Of a stretch of DNA of 6,053 bases, positions 1 to 4,402 are shown piece after piece. Every line of letters starts with the position of its first letter. Positions within the stretch are counted from its first letter, which is position 1. The notes beneath the pieces were generated by a model that saw only the letters and a list, made by a program, of their open reading frames with translations, did no database searches and had not been told where the DNA came from. The stretch is from Acidobacteriota bacterium. Its GTDB lineage: Bacteria; Acidobacteriota; UBA6911. Location: contig JAHFUH010000349.1 of assembly GCA_023265215.1 (NCBI GenBank), positions 1 to 6,053 of the forward strand, read 5' to 3'. The translations under genes were made by a program, and so were the position numbers.

Positions 1-1592
1 AAGGGCAACGTGATATTGAGCTGTTCAGGTTAGCCTGCAAACTCCGGGCTGCTGATGTTCCTTACGATACAGCACTCCTCCTAGTCGAGCAGGCGGCAAG
101 CGCCTGCAAACCTCCGTTTCCCCTCAATCAAGCGAAGATCAAAGTCGATTCCGCTTATAGCCGGTATAAGCCGGGAACGAGCGCGATAATCACAAATCCC
201 GATCTCATTGAGCAGTGGCTCAAGACTAACGATCCCACGGGCATCCATCTAACAGATACCGGCAACGCTCAGATTTTTGGGATGCAGTACGGTGAAGATG
301 TTATTTACTGCAAGCAAATCGGTTGGTTCACTTGGGATGGACAACGCTGGTGCCGCGATGACACTGGCGCAGTCAACAGGCTTGCCAAGCAGACAATCCT
401 CGACTGTTATGCCAGTCTAGCTGGCATCGTCGATCCGGACTTTCGAAAACTTGTTTTTAAGCACCTACAGAAGAGCGAAAGCTACAAAAGCATCACAAAC
501 ATGTTGGCACTGGCCGCGAGTGAGCCGGGCATATCGGTCAGTGTGGGACAGCTTGATCAGGATCAGTGGCTTTTCAACGTGCTCAACGGAACCCTGAACC
601 TCAAAACCAGGAAGCTTCAGGAGCATTACAGGGGCAACCATATCACCCGGCTTGCTCCGGTCAACTATGACCAGCAAGCGCAATGCCGAAAATTTGAACA
701 GTTCCTTACTGAAATCTTTCAGGGCAATCGTGAATTGATCAGGTTTGTTCAACAATACTTCGGCTATTCCTTGACCGGCAGTACTGAAGAACAGTGCTTA
801 GCAATCCTCTACGGCACCGGGGCCAATGGCAAGTCAACGCTGAGCAAAACAATCCAGCGGATATTGGGGGACTACGCAAGCCAATCGCCGATTGAGGCTT
901 TCCTGATTAAAAACGGATCGCAAATCCCCAATGACATTGCCCGCTTACATGCAGCAAGGGCCGTGTTTGCCGCAGAAAGCGAAGAAGGCCAACGCCTCGC
1001 CGAATCGCTCGTTAAACAACTGACCGGGGGCGACCTAATTTCTGCCCGGTTTCTTCATCACGAATTTTTTGAGTTCGAGCCCTGGTTCAAGTTGATCCTT
1101 TCAACAAATCATAAGCCGACTATCCGGGGGACCGACCAGGCCATTTGGAGGCGTATCCGGCTTGTACCATTCAACGTGTCCATACCTCCTGAACGCCAGG
1201 ATAAGGGACTGCCCGATGCCCTGTGGCAAGAACGCGATGGCATCTTTGCGTGGATGGTCCGGGGCCTGGAAGACTGGCTGAAGAACGGGCTCATTACCGC
1301 GCCCGAGGTCACTGACGCAACCCAAGACTATCGGGAAGAACAGGATGCTATCGGCCAGTTTTTGGATGACTGTGTGTACAAAACGTGTATCAGCGCCCTC
1401 GGGGCCAGCAGGCTTTACGGGGTCTATACCTGGTGGGCCAAACGGAATGGGGAATTTGTCTTAAACCAACGGCGGTTCGGTCAGGCAATGAGTGAAAGGG
1501 GTTATAAGCGACAGCGTGGGAAAGGCGGAGTTCAATACCTGGACATTGCGATCAATCGTGAGGTCGATGATGAATACTCGCAGTGGAATTAG
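1..1592 (+). CDS. P4/D5-type primase-helicase, C-terminal part (5' end outside the window)
   Basis: Replication protein of a phage satellite or plasmid: an SF3-type helicase that would unwind the element's origin, normally fused to an N-terminal primase. The frame is open from base 3 to the TAG at 1590-1592, giving 529 residues with no start needed; the ATG at 282 is internal. Residues 1-60 (GQRDIELFRLACKLR, then SAYSRYKPG) look like the PriCT-1 domain that follows a primase or primase-polymerase domain, so the missing part is probably the priming domain. Helicase motifs follow: Walker A GTGANGKST at 271-279 (Lys277), an acidic Walker B-like stretch VFAAESEE near 321-328, sensor-1 KLILSTNHKPT at 363-373, and an arginine pair WRRIRLVPF at 382-390. 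The last 70 residues resemble the usual winged-helix tail. The stop codon lies inside the first repeat of the downstream palindromic block. Family assignment is firm; missing length is unknown. Confidence 0.93.
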   Translation, partial: GQRDIELFRLACKLRAADVPYDTALLLVEQAASACKPPFPLNQAKIKVDSAYSRYKPGTSAIITNPDLIEQWLKTNDPTGIHLTDTGNAQIFGMQYGEDVIYCKQIGWFTWDGQRWCRDDTGAVNRLAKQTILDCYASLAGIVDPDFRKLVFKHLQKSESYKSITNMLALAASEPGISVSVGQLDQDQWLFNVLNGTLNLKTRKLQEHYRGNHITRLAPVNYDQQAQCRKFEQFLTEIFQGNRELIRFVQQYFGYSLTGSTEEQCLAILYGTGANGKSTLSKTIQRILGDYASQSPIEAFLIKNGSQIPNDIARLHAARAVFAAESEEGQRLAESLVKQLTGGDLISARFLHHEFFEFEPWFKLILSTNHKPTIRGTDQAIWRRIRLVPFNVSIPPERQDKGLPDALWQERDGIFAWMVRGLEDWLKNGLITAPEVTDATQDYREEQDAIGQFLDDCVYKTCISALGASRLYGVYTWWAKRNGEFVLNQRRFGQAMSERGYKRQRGKGGVQYLDIAINREVDDEYSQWN

Positions 1593-1745
1593 TGTACCTT
1601 GTGAACCATTGTGTACCTTCTTTTTGGTTTTTCCCTATGTGATGCGATATAGGAAAAAACCTGAAAATAGGTTCACCAAGGTACACATCATACACAAATG
1701 GCCAGTGGCGCGAAGTTTGGCACACAGCATTGATGCACACAATTT
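1592..1745. repeat. Iteron-like GTGTACC repeats in a large palindrome; candidate replication origin
   Basis: Two nested inverted repeats start at the primase stop codon. The outer one pairs GTGTACCTTGTGAACC (1592-1607) with GGTTCACCAAGGTACAC (1670-1686): 16 pairs and one extra C. The inner one pairs 1626-1640 with 1647-1661 (GGTTTTT and AAAAACC arms) around the loop GATGCG, with one C/A mismatch and one G-T. The core GTGTACCTT also recurs directly at 1611-1619. Looser versions on the other strand are GTGTATG (from 1689-1695), GTGTGCC (from 1715-1721) and GTGTGCA (from 1734-1740). A further arm pair is CCATTGTGTA (1606-1615) with TACACAAATGG (1691-1701). P4-type helicase-primases are known to bind iterons at their own origins, so the site next to this gene is a sensible origin or autoregulatory region. 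That function is inferred. No T-run follows a GC stem, so it is not a typical terminator. Confidence 0.55.
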
Positions 1746-1767
1746 GTCATTCAACGGTTTTGGGCGT

Positions 1768-1880
1768 CGGATGCCGCGTGGCGTCCGGAGATAGCCCGGA
1801 GGGCACTGGTCCCCTTGGCCAGCATTAGCAATAACCGAGTGTCCGGGCGGTAGGACATGGTGTTTCATCGCCCAGCACTC
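1768..1880 (+). ncRNA. Candidate structured leader RNA with two alternative folds, upstream of ssb
   Basis: Three stems lie in the 110 bases before the SSB gene. The first is CGGATGCC (1768-1775) with GGCGTCCG (1780-1787), loop GCGT, one T-G pair. The second, fold A, pairs GCCCGGA (1794-1800) with TCCGGGC (1842-1848), then CACT (1804-1807) with AGTG (1838-1841). The third, fold B, pairs GAGTG (1837-1841) with CACTC (1876-1880) and GGGCGGT (1845-1851) with ATCGCCC (1867-1873), closing on a small stem around TGG at 1858-1860. Folds A and B use the same bases (1838-1848), so they exclude each other. Fold B ends 10 bases before the AAGGA ribosome binding site at 1891-1895. This arrangement is typical of cis-regulatory RNA, but I recognise no named riboswitch; function and boundaries are inferred. 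Confidence 0.4.
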
Positions 1881-1902
1881 AAATCTTTATAAGGATTCGT
1901 TC

Positions 1903-2403
1903 ATGAGCATTTTAGTCAGTTCAAAAACCTACATGCCGCCGCCCGAGGGATTGCATCAGGCGGCCTGCGTCGATGTTGTTGATTTGGGAATGGTGGATAG
2001 CCAGTTTGGGCGCAAGCACAGGGTCCGGGTTTATTTTGAGCTGGACAAGCAAACTGAGAGCGGACGGTCTTTCATTATTTCGAAGACCTATACGCTAAGT
2101 CTGCACGAAAAGTCCACGCTTCACAAAGACCTTCGCTCCTGGCGTAGTCGAGCATTTTCGCCGGACGAGCTGAAAGGCTTTGATCTGGAAAAGCTGGTTG
2201 GTGTGCCCTGCCAACTGTTCGTCAATCATGTTGAGCGGGACGGAACTGTCTACGGTAACGTCACCGCCATCATGAAGGCGGAAAAGGGCAAGGTGTACCA
2301 AGCAAGCGGTCAATATCAGAGGGCGAGGAACTATGGCACTGAAAACCAGGAAGTCGCCGATTTTGATGACAGCATTCAGCAGGAAGACACAATTCCATTT
2401 TAA
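1903..2403 (+). CDS. Single-stranded DNA-binding protein, phage/satellite type
   Basis: 166 residues, probably an OB-fold protein that coats single-stranded DNA made during replication of the element. The N-terminal 120 residues have the alternating strand pattern and conserved-looking blocks of phage SSB-like proteins (PPPEGLHQAACVDVVDLG at 12-29, KTYTLSLHEK at 61-70, FDLEKLVGVPCQLFV at 93-107). Residues 130-155 are polar and low in complexity, as in an SSB linker. The C-terminus, DDSIQQEDTIPF, ends in the acidic-IPF tip that in bacterial SSB proteins docks onto partner proteins such as primase, exonuclease I and PriA. The start is set by AAGGA at 1891-1895, seven bases before ATG. It follows the primase-helicase, which supports the replication role. 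It is not a close match to chromosomal SSB by eye, so assignment rests on the tail, context and overall pattern. Its TAA stop (2401-2403) lies within the motif TAACCGAGTG shared with its own leader. Confidence 0.75.
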   Translation: MSILVSSKTYMPPPEGLHQAACVDVVDLGMVDSQFGRKHRVRVYFELDKQTESGRSFIISKTYTLSLHEKSTLHKDLRSWRSRAFSPDELKGFDLEKLVGVPCQLFVNHVERDGTVYGNVTAIMKAEKGKVYQASGQYQRARNYGTENQEVADFDDSIQQEDTIPF

Positions 2404-2405
2404 CC

Positions 2406-2684
2406 GAGTGCCTTTCAGGGCGGTCTTGGGCGTACGGCGTGAGATTTGTCGCACTCCCAGACCGCCGCCTCTAGCCAGCGGTGTGAGCAAGTCTACGGGC
2501 TTCCAAAGTCCGGAGCTGCTCGCACCGCCGGATTTGTGGAGCTAGAAACGATAGCGGATTAATCCGCCATGAGCTTGGTTGGGCCGGTATGGTCCAACCG
2601 GTTGGACACAGCATAACGAGTTTCTGGCCGCATTCGCGGTCAGATGAAGGGCCACCAGAACGTGCCCGCCATAGTGACGGGTGC
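2406..2684 (+). ncRNA. Candidate structured RNA: a run of five to six hairpins between ssb and the next gene
   Basis: Almost the whole 314-base gap is self-complementary. Stems, in order: GGCGGTCT (2419-2426) with AGACCGCC (2459-2466), continued by GGG 2428-2430 with CCC 2456-2458; GCGGTGTGAGCA (2478-2489) with TGCTCGCACCGC (2517-2528), enclosing CGGGCTT (2496-2502) with AAGTCCG (2506-2512); the palindrome GCGGATTAATCCGC (2554-2567); GGTTGGGCC (2577-2585) with GGTCCAACC (2591-2599); TCTGGCCGC (2623-2631) with GCGGTCAGA (2636-2644), loop ATTC; GTGCCCG (2662-2668) with CGGGTGC (2678-2684). Outer closing pairs CTAGC (2471-2475) with GCTAG (2541-2545) are possible. Where a stem is imperfect, the odd pair is G-T on this strand (T2484-G2522, G2499-T2509, G2583-T2593, G2627-T2640), which an RNA tolerates and a DNA palindrome does not. 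GAGTGC (2406-2411) also pairs with GCACTC (2451-2456), interleaved with the first stem: a competing fold or a pseudoknot. No open frame of note fits. I recognise no named RNA family; an origin or recombination site is the alternative. Confidence 0.45.
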
Positions 2685-2717
2685 ATGATTCTGTGGCAAT
2701 TTTCTCTGAGGTAAATT

Positions 2718-3218
2718 ATGAAAGTCGATAATATATCGAATCAGAACAAAAAGGATTCAGATTCGAATAATAACCGAGAAGAAGTACGGACCAAACAAAA
2801 CCTCCCAAAACGCTCTTCCAAATATGCTACTCGTTCGCTTAGGTGGGATTCCCTCTTGCACGCGACAGTGACTGAATTTGGTACTACCGCAAGAAATAGC
2901 AATCAGGCCAGCAGGGAAGACGGTATTAGGCGGTCAGAATTTCGATTTTATGCGCAAATGATCCTTGGGGCAGTGAAGCAATTGTATGTCGGCGGTGATC
3001 GCCACTCTCTTGAGGAGATCCTCAGACTGGCGCAGAGACGACTGCTTCATTTGCAAGCTGAGCTGACCTGTAATGTCAATCCAGCTAAACAAGCTAAGCT
3101 TGACAGGGATCTCAGCCAACTGTTTCGAGAAGCTGTTGAAAGCATGTTGGAAACGCCCGGATATGACACAGAGGATATTTACTTATTGGTTAATTACGCA
3201 TGTTCAAGTTGCGAATAG
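2718..3218 (+). CDS. Hypothetical protein, 166 residues
   Basis: I do not recognise this protein. The start is supported by TGAGG at 2707-2711, six bases before ATG. Residues 1-40 are very polar and rich in Asn, Asp, Lys and Arg, with no signal peptide, and look disordered. Residues 70-145 look largely helical and charged (SLEEILRLAQRRLLHLQAELT at 97-117, DLSQLFREAVESMLETPG at 131-148), with no membrane segment. A Cys pair close to the end (ACSSCE) is too sparse to call a metal site. It stands alone between two structured gaps, downstream of the replication genes on the same strand. A role in replication or regulation of the element is possible but not shown. A real gene is likely from the ribosome binding site, length and codon pattern. 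Confidence 0.7.
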   Translation: MKVDNISNQNKKDSDSNNNREEVRTKQNLPKRSSKYATRSLRWDSLLHATVTEFGTTARNSNQASREDGIRRSEFRFYAQMILGAVKQLYVGGDRHSLEEILRLAQRRLLHLQAELTCNVNPAKQAKLDRDLSQLFREAVESMLETPGYDTEDIYLLVNYACSSCE

Positions 3219-3390
3219 CGAGGGCTATCTTCGAATGACTAGACAGGCATGTCTGGGAATTATCTCATAAGGGCAAGGTTGCCAGGATGGCATTGCACCA
3301 ACTACCGAGTGCCATTTTACAAATAGGTTAAAGCAATGAACCATAGGATACGGCCAACATTGCGGTGGGATGTAGTTGGTTTGCGAATAT
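3219..3390 (+). other. Gap without a gene; short hairpins and a third ACCGAGTG copy
   Basis: No convincing reading frame. AGACA (3241-3245) pairs with TGTCT (3250-3254). TGCCA (3280-3284) pairs with TGGCA (3288-3292), and the latter can instead pair with TGCCA at 3310-3314. The octamer ACCGAGTG is at 3304-3311, as before ssb and at the ssb stop. CCAAC at 3355-3359 can pair with GTTGG at 3375-3379. A short ATG frame at 3336-3425 gives only 29 residues and I do not call it. Confidence 0.35.
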
Positions 3391-3509
3391 CAGCAGACGC
3401 TCGGGGTTTCAGTGGGATGCCCTGAGCGCTCGCTGTGGGCGGCGTGAATGCCCCGTAGCCAATCATTAGTTTTATCCGGCGCGTTTCCTGGCGCGTGGTT
3501 GGCGATGGG
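3391..3509 (+). ncRNA. Candidate structured RNA of two adjacent long hairpins
   Basis: Hairpin 1 pairs CAGC (3391-3394) with GCTG (3432-3435), then across a 3+3 internal loop CGCTCGGGG (3398-3406) with CCCTGAGCG (3420-3428): nine pairs, one G-T, loop 3407-3419. Hairpin 2 pairs CCCGT (3452-3456) with ATGGG (3505-3509), then across an A/G mismatch GCCAATCA (3458-3465) with TGGTTGGC (3496-3503), and further in CGCG (3480-3483) with CGCG (3492-3495). Its 3' arm is continuously paired from 3492 to 3503, opposite a 14-base bulge. The imperfect pairs again are G-T on the plus strand. Open frames across it are short and switch among all three frames, so conserved RNA structure is a better reading than protein. 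Promoter, ends and function are not visible; no named family is recognised. Confidence 0.4.
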
Positions 3510-3591
3510 CGGCGGGCAACGTGGGACAATCAAATTAATGAGGCAGTGTGGTTAGGAGCTCGAAAGCGGGCAAAGTACGGGCAAAGTCATC

Positions 3592-3720
3592 ATGGAAATT
3601 ATTGATTTCAAAGGCAGAATGGAGGACGCACGGGATACGGAATCCGGTGTGTCTGACCTTGGCGTTCGTCACAAATCCGCATGCGTGAATGCTGCTGAAG
3701 AGGTTAACGTAATACAATGA
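3592..3720 (+). CDS. Possible small protein, 42 residues, overlapping the HTH gene start
   Basis: The frame begins at the ATG at 3592, just after CATC, and ends with the TGA at 3718-3720. That TGA overlaps the next gene's ATG as ATGA, the usual arrangement for translational coupling. The peptide starts MEIIDFKGRMEDARD, is charged and acidic, and has no membrane segment. No clear ribosome binding site precedes it, and the frame has no earlier start after the stop at 3553-3555. I do not recognise it. It could be a true leader peptide, the remnant of a longer gene, or a chance frame. Confidence 0.3.
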   Translation: MEIIDFKGRMEDARDTESGVSDLGVRHKSACVNAAEEVNVIQ

Positions 3721-4004
3721 TTCAGACTCCGCAGAACATGGTATCGGTTGGAGAAATTCTGGCGCACCTGAGCCAGGACCGATACCTTTCCCTGTCGGAG
3801 ACCGTCGAGTATATCAATCTATGCGAGCGCTCTATTAGGGAACGTCTGTCCGAGATCCCGCATTTCAGAGTGGGAACCAAACTCCTGTTTCGGAAATCCG
3901 AGTTGGATAAATGGATGCTGAATTACCGCGAGCGGTCCACTGATATCGATGTGGGACAAATTGTTGATGATGTGGTAAATGACATCCTGGGGAAAAAGAA
4001 ATAA
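3717..4004 (+). CDS. Excisionase/AlpA-like helix-turn-helix DNA-binding protein
   Basis: 95 residues. Residues 23-68 form a MerR/excisionase-type winged helix of the HTH_17 kind: YLSLSETVEYINLCERSIRE gives the two helices, HFRVGTKLLFRKSELDKWM gives the wing and closing helix that recur in this family. Such proteins bind DNA next to attachment sites or integrase promoters and direct excision, or act as activators like AlpA. The C-terminal 25 residues are acidic then end in GKKK. GAAGAGG at 3697-3703 is a somewhat distant ribosome binding site (13 bases); the ATGA overlap with the preceding small frame suggests coupling. The later ATG at 3738 would remove seven residues and leave the domain intact. 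Its place upstream of the repressor and integrase fits a recombination directionality or control role, which is inferred. Confidence 0.8.
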   Translation: MIQTPQNMVSVGEILAHLSQDRYLSLSETVEYINLCERSIRERLSEIPHFRVGTKLLFRKSELDKWMLNYRERSTDIDVGQIVDDVVNDILGKKK

Positions 4005-4067
4005 ATAAGTACTCATTAGAGGGTCGCGGTTCCTCTGCTCTCACAAACCATAGAAAATTATTTATTT
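3999..4067. repeat. A/T-rich inverted repeat after the HTH gene
   Basis: AAATAAATAA (3999-4008, overlapping the HTH stop codon) is matched by its exact complement TTATTTATTT at 4058-4067, 49 bases apart. Inside is a short AGAGG/CCTCT hairpin (4018-4022 with 4032-4036). It could be a weak transcription end, a binding site for the HTH protein, or chance in A/T-rich DNA. The rest of the gap to 4180 shows no gene. A weak promoter-like pair, GGTTGC at 4108-4113 and TAATAA at 4131-4136 (17 bases apart), could serve the repressor-integrase pair. Confidence 0.25.
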
Positions 4068-4161
4068 ATCGGAATGAATTCTCATTGCTCCTCTTCGCTC
4101 TATAGCTGGTTGCGCCAGTGTTGCGGCTTTTAATAAAAATCAGCAAATATCGATGTACATT

Positions 4162-4191
4162 ATGTCTGACATATTATATGATGGCAGACAT
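4162..4191. promoter_or_regulatory. 11-base inverted repeat at the repressor gene start; likely operator
   Basis: ATGTCTGACAT (4162-4172) and ATGGCAGACAT (4181-4191) are inverted copies matching at 10 of 11 positions, separated by eight bases. Ribbon-helix-helix repressors of the CopG/Arc type commonly bind such repeats at their own promoters. Here the repeat covers the candidate start codons at 4178, 4181 and 4190, so it may also act in the mRNA. Autoregulation is inferred. Confidence 0.5.
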
Positions 4192-4402
4192 GAAAAAAAT
4201 GGGAAGAAAATCATTGCCGGAAGCCATGCGTAAGAAGAGGCAGCTCGCAGTCCGACTGCTCGACAGTCAAATCCAGGATCTGGAGAAGATCGCCGAGCGC
4301 GAAGGAATATCAGTATCCTTCTTCATACGTGAGGCGGTCGATTCGGTAATTGAGAAATATTCCTATCCAAAAAACAAAGGAGGAAAACATTATGGGAGTT
4401 AA
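4181..4402 (+). CDS. Ribbon-helix-helix (CopG/Arc-type) DNA-binding protein
   Basis: 73 residues from this start. A basic N-terminus (MGRKSLPEAMRKKR) leads into the strand RQLAVRLLDSQ (20-30), the helix IQDLEKIAEREG (31-42) and the second helix SVSFFIREAVDSVIEKYS (44-61). This is the ribbon-helix-helix order, in which paired strands of a dimer read DNA. It is likely a repressor of itself and the integrase: the coding end overlaps the integrase start by 11 bases (4392-4402), and the integrase ribosome binding site lies inside this gene. The start is uncertain. No ribosome binding site stands before any candidate (ATG 4178, 4181, 4190, 4199, or a GTG at 4118 that would add 21 unlikely residues). 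The domain is intact with all of them. Confidence 0.75.
   Translation: MADMKKMGRKSLPEAMRKKRQLAVRLLDSQIQDLEKIAEREGISVSFFIREAVDSVIEKYSYPKNKGGKHYGS
4376..4383 (+). promoter_or_regulatory. Strong ribosome binding site that sets the integrase start
   Basis: AAAGGAGG lies eight bases before the ATG at 4392. This favours that start over the in-frame ATG at 4350, which has no such site and would add 14 residues read from within the repressor gene. Confidence 0.8.

Noticed and set aside
282..284. ATG as the start of the primase-helicase
   Set aside because: The frame stays open upstream to the window edge and encodes a PriCT-1-like domain, so this Met is internal.
1492..1794. 100-residue plus-strand frame across the primase end and the repeat block
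   Set aside because: It is out of frame with the primase, runs through the palindromes, and has no family pattern.
2404..2717. Retron RNA, self-splicing intron or CRISPR array
   Set aside because: No reverse transcriptase, no recognisable intron core or domain V, no regular spacer-repeat pattern, and the segment interrupts no gene.
3317..3717. Two minus-strand frames of 70 and 60 residues
   Set aside because: They lie antisense to the structured segment, have no ribosome binding site or family pattern, and are explained by chance in GC-rich stems.
4350..4391. Earlier integrase start
   Set aside because: The strong AAAGGAGG lies downstream of it and is correctly spaced for the ATG at 4392.
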